From positions 1 to 6,665 of the forward strand of contig JAISWP010000063.1 in the NCBI GenBank assembly GCA_031271065.1: DNA of 6,665 bases, read 5' to 3'. The position numbers and the translations under genes were made by a program. The DNA is from Synergistaceae bacterium. Lineage in GTDB: Bacteria; Synergistota; Synergistia; Synergistales; Synergistaceae. Every line of letters starts with the position of its first letter. Within the stretch, counting starts at the first letter, position 1. Shown one piece after another: positions 1 through 5,390 of the stretch. The notes below the pieces were generated by a model. It made no database searches, was not told where the DNA came from, and saw only the letters and a list, made by a program, of their open reading frames with translations.

Positions 1-843
1 CTCCTCCAGTATTTTCTTCATCCTGGCTTTCGTCTCGTCGTTGATGACCCTCTTGCCGGATACGGAGTCCCCGTACTTGGCGGTGTCGCTGACCGAATAC
101 CGCATCCATGTGAGACCGCCCTCAAAGATGAGGTCGACGATAAGTTTGACCTCGTGCAGACATTCGAAATACGCCACTTCCGGCTGATAACCGGCCTCCA
201 CCAGGGTGTAGAAACCGGCCTTTATCAGCTCGCTGAGTCCTCCGCAGAGGACCGCCTGCTCGCCGAAGAGATCGCTTTCCGTCTCCTCCCTGAAGGTGGT
301 CTCGAGTATGCCGGCGCGGCCAGCCCCGATACCGACCCCGTAAGCGAGAGCCGTATCCAGGGCGCGCCCGGAGGCGTTCTGGTAGACGGCGACCAGCGCC
401 GGGACTCCTTTGCCCTCGGTGTACATGCGGCGCACGATGTGCCCAGGTCCCTTCGGCGCTATCATGAAAACGTCATTTCTGGGGGAAGGGGAGACCTGTC
501 CGAAGTGGATGGCAAACCCGTGAGCGAAGGCGAGGACCGCGTCCTCCTTCATGTTGGGCGCTGTCTGGGTGTTGTAGATGTCCGCCTGGAGATGGTCGGG
601 TATGAGGAACATTATTATGTCGGCCCGGCGGGAGGCTTCCGCCACCGAGAACACCTCGAACCCGTCCCCCTCGGCCGTCTGCCGGGACCTGCTGCCGTCG
701 TGGAGCCCGATTATCACGGACACTCCGCTCTCCTTCAGATTCTGGGCGTGAGCGTGCCCCTGACTGCCGTAACCGAGTATCGCCACCGTCTTTCCGGACA
801 GCACCTTCAAATTCGCGTCTCTGTCGTAATACACTTTTGCCAT
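1..843 (-). CDS. ilvC: Ketol-acid reductoisomerase (NADP+), C-terminus beyond window
   Basis: Catalyses the Mg2+- and NADPH-dependent isomerisation and reduction of 2-acetolactate (or 2-aceto-2-hydroxybutyrate) in valine, leucine and isoleucine synthesis; cytosolic. The 281 visible residues begin MAKVYYDRDANL, a typical family start. The Rossmann dinucleotide loop GYGSQGHAHAQN lies at residues 25-36. The cofactor loop GLHDGSRSRQ (46-55) has serines of the kind that bind the NADPH 2'-phosphate. APKGPGH lies at 129-135. The metal ligands expected for class I enzymes are present: D191 and E195 in TESDLFGEQ, E227 and E231 in ECLHE, followed by MRYSVSDTA. Class I proteins are about 330-340 residues, so only some 50-60 are missing, cut by the window edge with no sign of breakage. 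The start is supported by AAGGAGT seven bases upstream (851-857). It lies 49 bases behind ilvN on the same strand and should share its attenuated transcript. Confidence 0.97.
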   Translation of the reverse strand, partial: MAKVYYDRDANLKVLSGKTVAILGYGSQGHAHAQNLKESGVSVIIGLHDGSRSRQTAEGDGFEVFSVAEASRRADIIMFLIPDHLQADIYNTQTAPNMKEDAVLAFAHGFAIHFGQVSPSPRNDVFMIAPKGPGHIVRRMYTEGKGVPALVAVYQNASGRALDTALAYGVGIGAGRAGILETTFREETESDLFGEQAVLCGGLSELIKAGFYTLVEAGYQPEVAYFECLHEVKLIVDLIFEGGLTWMRYSVSDTAKYGDSVSGKRVINDETKARMKKILEE

Positions 844-850
844 CACAAAC

Positions 851-857
851 ACTCCTT
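851..857 (-). promoter_or_regulatory. Shine-Dalgarno site of ilvC
   Basis: AAGGAGT on the minus strand, seven bases before the ilvC ATG. It sits in an AT-rich 49-base gap after ilvN. It fixes the ilvC start and suggests that ilvC is translated independently rather than coupled to ilvN. Confidence 0.8.
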
Positions 858-892
858 TATATATTTTTTAAATATTGACGCCGGACTCCGTT

Positions 893-1480
893 TCATACCG
901 CGTTTCGGGAGACATCCTCTCCCAGACCGGCCATGAGGCAGCCCATGTCGTACTCATACTTCCCGCCTCCGGGAAGGGGCGAACCGGATTCGCCGGCGCG
1001 GAAACCGGCGCGGCCGAGCGCCACGGAACCGGAGCCCGCTATCTCCAGTATCCCGTACGCCCGGAGAGCCTCGGTACAGGCCTGCACCTTGCCTTCGTCG
1101 CCGGTGACCTCCAGGGTCAGGGCGTCGCTGCCCATATCCACGACGCGGCACCTGAATACGTCCGCAATCTGGAGGATGTGAGGACGGCTCTCCATCGTCG
1201 CCTTTACCTTTATGAGAGACAGCCACCGCTCGACGAATTTCCCTCTCTGGTTGAGGTTTTCGACCGAAATGACCTCGACCAGCTTTGACAGCTGCTTTTC
1301 GACCTGTTCGTGAGCCCACTCGTCTGCGTCCACCATTATGGTGAAGCGCGATATGCCCTCCACGTTCGTCTGGGAGACGCTCAGGCTCGCTATGTTGTAG
1401 TTCCTCCTGTAGATAAGGCTGGCGATCCTCATCAAAACGCCGGGGCTGTCCTGTGTCAAAACGCTGAACGTACATCTCAT
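893..1480 (-). CDS. ilvN: Acetolactate synthase small (regulatory) subunit
   Basis: Regulatory subunit of acetohydroxyacid synthase. It activates the catalytic IlvB-type subunit and gives feedback inhibition by valine; the holoenzyme makes 2-acetolactate from pyruvate, the substrate of the IlvC encoded next. The 195-residue protein has an N-terminal ACT domain (about residues 2-76) with the effector-site stretch TQDSPGVLMRIA (9-20), then NYNIASLSV (27-35) and SRFTIMVD (44-51). A C-terminal small-subunit domain follows (about 84-155: WLSLIKVKA, DVFRCRVVDMG, LTLEVTG, YGILEIAGSGSVALGR). Typical members have about 160-170 residues; here a Gly-rich tail of roughly 35 residues follows. The start gives the expected MRCTFSVLT beginning, with a modest GAGAGG site 11 bases upstream. 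It is the first structural gene after the leader and attenuator; ilvB is not adjacent. The symbol ilvH would be equally acceptable. Confidence 0.95.
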   Translation of the reverse strand: MRCTFSVLTQDSPGVLMRIASLIYRRNYNIASLSVSQTNVEGISRFTIMVDADEWAHEQVEKQLSKLVEVISVENLNQRGKFVERWLSLIKVKATMESRPHILQIADVFRCRVVDMGSDALTLEVTGDEGKVQACTEALRAYGILEIAGSGSVALGRAGFRAGESGSPLPGGGKYEYDMGCLMAGLGEDVSRNAV

Positions 1481-1534
1481 GATTGATTATGCCTCTCTTT
1501 CTTCATTCTCGAATCTCATGCGGAGCATGGCAAT

Positions 1535-1563
1535 AAAAAAACCGGGACCCCGAAGGATCCCGG
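1535..1563 (-). terminator. Attenuator terminator of the ilv leader
   Basis: On the minus strand CCGGGATCC (1563-1555) pairs with GGGTCCCGG (1550-1542) through nine pairs, one of them a G-U wobble. The loop is TTCG and seven T follow (1541-1535). This is a textbook intrinsic terminator. It lies between the leader peptide stop and ilvN, not at the end of any other gene, so it must act on the ilv transcript before the structural genes. Its 5' arm can be captured by an upstream segment (1603-1614), described separately. Confidence 0.92.
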
Positions 1564-1614
1564 CCCGGTTCGACTAATGCTGGTTCAAGCACCAATCGGC
1601 CTCGGGCGGGACCC
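1555..1614 (-). promoter_or_regulatory. Antiterminator pairing of the ilv attenuator
   Basis: Minus-strand bases 1614-1603 (GGGTCCCGCCCG) can pair with 1567-1555 (CGGGCCGGGATCC) in 12 pairs, with one bulged C (1563) and one G-U wobble. This takes up nearly the entire 5' arm of the terminator, so the two helices exclude each other. GGGTCCCG at 1614-1607 is an exact copy of the terminator's own 3' arm. The segment lies in codons 18-21 of the leader peptide: a ribosome finishing the leader would mask it and let the terminator form, while one stalled earlier on the Leu/Val/Ile codons would leave it free. A second possible helix, CTGGTTC (1635-1629) with GAACCAG (1586-1580), joins the control codons to the leader stop region. 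The pairings are read directly; the mechanism is inferred from classical amino acid operon attenuation. Confidence 0.75.
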
Positions 1615-1665
1615 GCGGCTAAGTACCAGAACCAGAATAATTACTAAACTTTCTATTGCGTTCAT
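1585..1665 (-). CDS. ilv operon leader peptide, 26 residues, Leu/Val/Ile-rich
   Basis: A short ORF whose product starts MNAIES and then has nine branched-chain residues in a row, LVIILVLVL, at positions 7-15 (codons TTA GTA ATT ATT CTG GTT CTG GTA CTT). Ile is also found at 4 and 24, and the tail is Arg/Pro/Gly-rich. The purine-rich ribosome site GGGAGGAGGGG lies just upstream, about ten bases before the ATG. A GTG two codons earlier, in frame, is a possible alternative start. The ORF sits between a good promoter and an intrinsic terminator, ahead of ilvN-ilvC, exactly where a control peptide belongs. Its likely function is to make ribosome progress depend on charged tRNA-Leu, -Val and -Ile; the peptide itself probably has no role. 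It is comparable in role to ilvL-type leaders of enterobacteria. Confidence 0.88.
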   Translation of the reverse strand: MNAIESLVIILVLVLSRGSRPRPIGA

Positions 1666-1725
1666 GTACACGGCGACCCCTCCTCCCGAACCTATGGTCT
1701 CGACGCACGATTCAAATTGGTTGAA

Positions 1726-1754
1726 ATTTTATATATACCCGCAATAGATGTCAA
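1726..1754 (-). promoter_or_regulatory. Promoter of the ilv leader-ilvN-ilvC transcript
   Basis: On the minus strand a perfect -35 TTGACA (1754-1749) is followed after 17 bases by TAAAAT (1731-1726), five of six matches to the -10 consensus. An overlapping TATAAA at 15-base spacing is less likely. Transcription would start near 1719, giving about 55 bases of 5' leader before the control peptide. Confidence 0.8.
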
Positions 1755-1795
1755 TAGCAAATTGAAAAATTGAAATTGTAAATTGCTGTTCCTTG
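1755..1795 (-). promoter_or_regulatory. AT-rich repeated CAATTT tract upstream of the ilv promoter
   Basis: Immediately upstream of the ilv -35 the minus strand carries four copies of CAATTT within about 30 bases (roughly 1758-1785). The tract is strikingly AT-rich in a GC-rich genome. It may be an UP element contacting RNA polymerase alpha subunits, or a site for an architectural or Lrp-like regulator. The repeats are seen; the role is a guess. Confidence 0.35.
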
Positions 1796-1832
1796 TCAGA
1801 TGATATGCGGAAACACCCGCGGTTTGTCCTTG

Positions 1833-1861
1833 TTGAAAATCCGCCGTCACGGTGTTAGAAT
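1833..1861 (+). promoter_or_regulatory. Promoter of the methyltransferase gene
   Basis: TTGAAA (1833-1838), a 17-base spacer and TAGAAT (1856-1861) form a good sigma70-like promoter about 66 bases before the methyltransferase ATG. It is divergent from the ilv promoter, with about 80 bases between the two -35 elements. Confidence 0.65.
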
Positions 1862-1927
1862 GAGAAAAGTTAGCAGAAAATAACTTTCCGCGAGATCCTG
1901 AAATACTCCGTAAAGGGGTTAGGGCCG

Positions 1928-2521
1928 ATGAAACTTGGACGTTTGGAATTTGCGGTAATGAAATCGCGCCCCAGGGAGTTTATCGCAAGGCGCGTCGAGT
2001 ACAGAGCGTTCGAGCGGTTCGGTTTTGACCCGGCGGGGCGCGACGTTCTGGAGCTGGGGTGCGGGTCGGGATACGCGGCGCATCTGATATCGCTTCAAAA
2101 TCCGAAAAGTTACTCCGGAGTCGACATCATGGAGGAACAGATAGCGCTGGCGAATCGCCGGGCCCTTCCGGAAAATTTTATCTTCATCGTCGGAGACGCG
2201 GCTGATCTGAGCAGTTTTGAGGACAGCTCCAAAGACGATGTAATAATTTTCGGCGCTCTGCATCACATTCCCGTGTGGAAAAAAGTCGTTCGCGAGGCGC
2301 GCAGGGTGCTGAAACCAGGGGGCAGGTTCTTCATCGACGACCCGAATCAGGGTTTTGTCGTGCTCGCCATGAAACTTATGAGAATGGAACACGACGAGGC
2401 TGGTCTCTTCGAACTGCGTGAACTGGAAGCCGAACTCGGCGCCTGCGGAATGGAAGTGAGAGGAAAGAAAAACCTGCTGTGCGGCCTCATGTGGTCGCTC
2501 TGGGGCGTCAGGAAACCGTAA
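1928..2521 (+). CDS. Class I SAM-dependent methyltransferase, substrate unknown
   Basis: A 197-residue protein with a Rossmann-like methyltransferase fold. Motif I is VLELGCGSGYA (40-50), the SAM-binding glycine loop. The acidic end of strand 2 is GVDI (64-67), with D66 expected to hold the ribose hydroxyls. VGDAADL (88-94) is the adenine-contacting region. DVIIFGALHHI (104-114) matches motif IV of small-molecule and quinone-type methyltransferases, and RRVLKPGGRFFIDDP (125-139) is the conserved post-motif strand. It resembles Methyltransf_11/25 proteins such as the UbiE/BioC-like group, but the acceptor cannot be read from the sequence. The C-terminal third (after 140) is short and has few recognisable features; no signal peptide or membrane segment is evident. 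The start is supported by AAAGGGG nine bases upstream (1912-1918). It stands alone between two minus-strand units and appears monocistronic. Confidence 0.9.
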   Translation: MKLGRLEFAVMKSRPREFIARRVEYRAFERFGFDPAGRDVLELGCGSGYAAHLISLQNPKSYSGVDIMEEQIALANRRALPENFIFIVGDAADLSSFEDSSKDDVIIFGALHHIPVWKKVVREARRVLKPGGRFFIDDPNQGFVVLAMKLMRMEHDEAGLFELRELEAELGACGMEVRGKKNLLCGLMWSLWGVRKP

Positions 2522-2523
2522 CG

Positions 2524-2553
2524 CGTGATGCCCGCGAGAAACTTTCATCGCGG
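2524..2553. terminator. Possible weak terminator or hairpin after the methyltransferase gene
   Basis: Two mutually exclusive stems lie just past the methyltransferase stop: CGTGATG (2524-2530) with CATCGCG (2546-2552), seven pairs with one G-U, and CCGCGA (2532-2537) with TCGCGG (2548-2553), six pairs. On the plus strand only a short TTTT (2562-2565) follows, nine bases downstream, so this is not a clear intrinsic terminator. It is the only candidate in the convergent gap 2522-2647; the rest of that gap shows nothing I can assign. Confidence 0.3.
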
Positions 2554-2647
2554 AAGATCTGTTTTCATCAGCGCCCCGCCTGCGCATCTTACGCCCAGCC
2601 ATTAGCAGACGCGCCGGCGATTGGCGATTCTCCCGGTCTCGCTGCGG

Positions 2648-2992
2648 TCAGTCCTCCCACCCGAGTTCGCGCTTGAAATCCTCCCGTTCGGGGCAGAAAG
2701 CGTCTATCATCACACCGCCCTCCAGGACGTATGCGCCGTGAGGCTCGTTCGGCTCGAAGATCAGAAAATCTCCGGCGGAGGCTTCGTAAGGCGCCCTGCC
2801 CTCGCTTCGGAAGCTGTAACGGCCGCTCACGACAAACGATATCTGTGCGTGGGGATGGCTGTGATCGGAGAGCTCCGCGCCGGTTTCCATCTCCCAGCGC
2901 GTCATTGACAGGCCCGCCCCGTGGACCGCGGCGGCCTTCGCCAGGGGCCTGTCGTCTTTGAGTTTCATCTCGCCGCACTTAAATACCCTCAT
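2648..2992 (-). CDS. Small single-domain cupin, KdgF-like
   Basis: A 114-residue beta-barrel protein with both cupin motifs. Motif 1 fits G(X)5HXH(X)3-4E(X)6G exactly as G38, H44, H46, Q50 and G57, with Gln replacing the usual Glu. Motif 2 is GDFLIFEPNEPHGA (74-87), supplying H85. Two His, one Gln and one His is the metal-ligand set I recall for KdgF, which acts on the unsaturated uronates released by pectin and alginate lyases. The lead-in MTRWEMETGAELSDHSHPHAQ and the tail DAFCPEREDF also resemble that group. No uronate genes are visible nearby, so a catalytic KdgF role is not established; many such cupins are unassigned. The start has GAGGGTG seven bases upstream (3000-3006); M9 is a less likely alternative. 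It follows nadE after 29 bases and is probably co-transcribed with it. Confidence 0.85.
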   Translation of the reverse strand: MRVFKCGEMKLKDDRPLAKAAAVHGAGLSMTRWEMETGAELSDHSHPHAQISFVVSGRYSFRSEGRAPYEASAGDFLIFEPNEPHGAYVLEGGVMIDAFCPEREDFKRELGWED

Positions 2993-3021
2993 TCGTATTC
3001 ACCCTCGTCTCAAATAAAATG

Positions 3022-4944
3022 TCACGATTCCAGCTTATCCAGTTCGGCGGACCAGGCGCTGCAGACGGCGTCGGAAGGCATACGCAGGTCTCCTCTCGGC
3101 GACATACTGACGGAGCCGATCTTAGGTCCGTCAGGAAGGCAGCTGCGCTTGAACTGCTGGGCAAAAAATCTCTCGCAGAAAACCCTGAGCCATTTCAATA
3201 TGACGCCGCTTTCGTATCTGCCGCCGAACGCTATGACCGCGAGACCGTAAACAGACGACGGGGAACGCCCCCACCTGACGACGTGATACAGGAAGAAGTC
3301 ATGAAGCTCGTAAGGCCCTATTATGCTCTCGGTTTTCTGCGCTATGTCCTCTCCGGAAGGAGGCAGCAGTTCGGGGCTGACCGGGGTCGACAGGATGTCC
3401 TCCAGAACGGGAGAAAGTTTCGGCGCGGCGTCGGCCGCATATTTCACTATGTGGCGCACGAGAGTTTTCGGGACCCCGGCGTTCACGCCATACATGCTCA
3501 TATGGTCCCCGTTGTAGGTCGACCAGCCAAGGGCAAGTTCGGAAAGGTCTCCTGTACCCACGACCAGGCCGCCCAGCTGGTTTGCCATATCCATCAGCAC
3601 GAGGGTCCTCACCCGGGCCTGGGCGTTTTCGTAGACCACGTCACGGGAGGTTATCGGCACGCCGATGTCGCGCAGGTGAGCGAGGACCGTCTCGGAGATA
3701 TCTATATCCCTGCACTCCACCCCGAGGGACTTGCAGAGAGAGTGAGCGTTGCCCCTGGTGCGTTCAGTGGTTCCGAAACAGGGCATCGTTATGGCGCAGA
3801 TGTCGGACGGCGATCTGCCCAGACGAGTCATAGCCCTGGCCGTCACAAGCAGGGCGAGGCAGCTGTCCAGGCCGCCGGACACGCCAATTACCGCGCACTT
3901 GGCCCCCGTGTGGCTCAGTCTTTTCGCGAGCCCCGAAACCTGCATGTCCAAAATCGCCTCGCAGCGGGAGTTACGCTCGCTTTCGTCGTCAGGGACGAAC
4001 GGATAAGGGTCCACGCGCCTCCGCAGTTCCCGGACTCCCGCGTCCAGGGAAAACGGCACGGTCTCGTACGGCGCTTGGGGCTGTCCCGCGCCCCAGGTGT
4101 TCATACGCCTGCGATCGTACTCGAGGATGCGAAGATCTATCTCCGACTCGGCCCAGCCGTCGCCGAACGGGCGGGATTCAGACAGGAGCGCGCCGTTCTC
4201 GCAGATGAGATCATGCCCGGAAAACACCATATCGGTGGTGCTCTCGCCCTGGCCGGCGCCGGCGTACAGATAAGCGCACACCAGCCTCCCGGACTGGCTC
4301 GCCGCGAGCATCCTGCGATACGCCGCCTTTCCTATCAGCTCGTCGCTGGCGGAGGCGTTGGCGATGACCGTCGCTCCGGCCAGCGCGTGGGATACGCTCG
4401 GGGGAGAGGGGACCCAGAGGTCCTCGCATATCTCGACGCCTATCCTGAACGCGCTTTCCCCGTCACACGCGAACAAAAGGCGCGGCCCCATCGGAACCGG
4501 ATTCCCGTCGAACGTGACCGTGCGATTGTCGGAGAAAGCGGGGGAAAAGTGACGCAGCTCGTAGAACTCCCCGTAAGTCGGCATACAGGATTTCGGCACG
4601 AAGCCCAGCACCCGCCCGCGGCAGAATACAGCGGCGACGTTATAGAGCTTCCCTCTCTCCACCAGGGGGAGGCCCGCTATCACCGCGACAGGGAACTCCC
4701 GGCTTTCCCTGACGATCTGCGAGAGAGCCAAGACAGCGCTCGCAAGAAGGGTCTCCTGAAGAAAGAGCTCGCCGCACGTGTAGCCGGTTATGCAGAGTTC
4801 GGGGAGACATAACAGGCTCACCCCCCTCCGGGACGCTTTTTCGATCAGAGCCAGAATCTGTTCCGCGTTGCCGGCGCAGTCCGCGACTCTTATCGTGGGA
4901 GTGGCGGCCGCCGCTCGGACAAAACCATCGAGCGAACCTTTCAT
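3022..4944 (-). CDS. nadE: Glutamine-dependent NAD+ synthetase, two-domain
   Basis: Makes NAD+ from nicotinic acid adenine dinucleotide, ATP and glutamine, the last step of NAD synthesis; cytosolic. The N-terminal glutaminase is a nitrilase-type domain (about residues 15-290) with the catalytic triad visible as E49 in LPELCITGYT, K118 in VPKSCMPTYGEFYE and C173 in GVEICEDLW. Ammonia passes to the C-terminal synthetase (about 325-640), an adenine-nucleotide alpha-hydrolase-like domain with the pyrophosphate loop SGGLDS (356-361), MPCFGTTERT (387-396), VVGTGDLSELALGWSTYNGD (461-480) and a late helical segment around 547-600. At 640 residues it is close to the roughly 650-680 of long NadE proteins, so it is full length. 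The start has GAGGGG five bases upstream (4950-4955). It is the first gene of a two-gene minus-strand unit ending with the cupin. Confidence 0.97.
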   Translation of the reverse strand: MKGSLDGFVRAAAATPTIRVADCAGNAEQILALIEKASRRGVSLLCLPELCITGYTCGELFLQETLLASAVLALSQIVRESREFPVAVIAGLPLVERGKLYNVAAVFCRGRVLGFVPKSCMPTYGEFYELRHFSPAFSDNRTVTFDGNPVPMGPRLLFACDGESAFRIGVEICEDLWVPSPPSVSHALAGATVIANASASDELIGKAAYRRMLAASQSGRLVCAYLYAGAGQGESTTDMVFSGHDLICENGALLSESRPFGDGWAESEIDLRILEYDRRRMNTWGAGQPQAPYETVPFSLDAGVRELRRRVDPYPFVPDDESERNSRCEAILDMQVSGLAKRLSHTGAKCAVIGVSGGLDSCLALLVTARAMTRLGRSPSDICAITMPCFGTTERTRGNAHSLCKSLGVECRDIDISETVLAHLRDIGVPITSRDVVYENAQARVRTLVLMDMANQLGGLVVGTGDLSELALGWSTYNGDHMSMYGVNAGVPKTLVRHIVKYAADAAPKLSPVLEDILSTPVSPELLPPSGEDIAQKTESIIGPYELHDFFLYHVVRWGRSPSSVYGLAVIAFGGRYESGVILKWLRVFCERFFAQQFKRSCLPDGPKIGSVSMSPRGDLRMPSDAVCSAWSAELDKLES

Positions 4945-5011
4945 CTCATCCCCTCATCCCCGGCTTTTTTCCGCGCATCGCCGGAACGGCAGAATTTACT
5001 CCGATTGGTTC

Positions 5012-5040
5012 AGTATAGCACGAACGAACGCGGATCGAAT
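5012..5040 (-). promoter_or_regulatory. nadE: Promoter of nadE with extended -10
   Basis: On the minus strand TGCTATACT (5020-5012) is an extended -10 with a five-of-six -10 hexamer. The -35 region at 17-base spacing (5040-5035, ATTCGA) is poor, which is common when TGN is present. The expected start is near 5005, giving a leader of about 60 bases. A perfect 10-base palindrome CGAATATTCG (5036-5045) covers the weak -35 and could be an operator. Confidence 0.6.
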
Positions 5041-5053
5041 ATTCGGCTGCGTA

Positions 5054-5082
5054 TGGACAAGCGGGGGCTATTGTCATATAAT
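5054..5082 (+). promoter_or_regulatory. Strong promoter of the tRNA-Ser gene
   Basis: TGGACA (5054-5059) and a perfect TATAAT (5077-5082) are separated by 17 bases. Transcription would start near 5089-5090, about 40 bases before the mature tRNA. It is divergent from the nadE promoter. The 5' leader contains a perfect six-pair hairpin, CCTTCG (5085-5090) with CGAAGG (5099-5104). Confidence 0.85.
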
Positions 5083-5131
5083 CCCCTTCGTTGACCGGCG
5101 AAGGTCCGTCGTAATGTATGTTTTTTTGTGC

Positions 5132-5226
<95 letters not shown>

Positions 5227-5247
5227 TTAATACTCTCAATATCTATC

Positions 5248-5284
5248 AAGCCCCGTCAAAATATAGACAGGGGCTTATTTTTTT
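5248..5284 (+). terminator. Terminator downstream of tRNA-Ser
   Basis: AAGCCCC (5248-5254) pairs with GGGGCTT (5270-5276). Pairing continues inside with GTC/GAC across one bulged A, and the hairpin is followed by A and seven T (5278-5284). It ends tRNA transcription and insulates the integrase from the strong tRNA promoter. It lies past the CCA, so it probably came with the integrated element. Confidence 0.88.
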
Positions 5285-5338
5285 GCTATTCTACCCCTGC
5301 AATACATTTCAATATATTTCAAGGTATGTCAGTTTGCG

Positions 5339-5376
5339 CCGTACACATGCCGGACACACAAAATCTTAGTGTACGG
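5339..5376. repeat. Inverted repeat CCGTACAC/GTGTACGG before the integrase
   Basis: Two perfect eight-base arms (5339-5346 and 5369-5376) are separated by 22 bases; the right arm ends just before the integrase ribosome site. The same octamer recurs in direct orientation inside the integrase gene at 6177-6184 and 6272-6279, and a near copy, CCGGACAC, lies between the arms (5350-5357). It may be an operator for autoregulation or arm-type integrase binding sites; a hairpin over the translation start is also possible. I see no convincing promoter for the integrase in 5285-5390. Confidence 0.5.
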
Positions 5377-5390
5377 TTAGGAGAGAGAAA

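Noticed and set aside
154..936. A 260-codon plus-strand frame opposite ilvC.
   Set aside because: Antisense to clear IlvC motifs; low-complexity product with no domain.
1477..1506. A nine-codon minus-strand ORF (MKKERHNQS) whose stop overlaps the ilvN start as ATGA, a possible translational coupler.
   Set aside because: It has no good ribosome site and no informative codon content; overlaps this short arise by chance. A 13-codon ORF at 1487-1528 was rejected for the same reason.
1564..1720. T-box or other riboswitch in the ilv leader.
   Set aside because: No T-box consensus (AGGGUGGNACCGCG-like) is present, the 5' leader is too short for one, and the Leu/Val/Ile-rich ORF explains the terminator better.
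1919..2602. A 227-codon minus-strand frame opposite the methyltransferase.
   Set aside because: The plus-strand reading has canonical SAM-binding motifs, a promoter and a ribosome site; the minus-strand product has none.
2589..2978. Minus-strand frame overlapping the cupin gene in another reading frame.
   Set aside because: Arg/Gly-rich product without motifs; the overlapping frame encodes both cupin motifs exactly.
3019..4812. A 597-codon open frame on the plus strand opposite nadE.
   Set aside because: It lies entirely antisense to a protein with all NadE catalytic motifs. Its product is Arg/His/Gly-rich without recognisable motifs, as expected for the opposite strand of a GC-rich gene, and it has no ribosome site of note.
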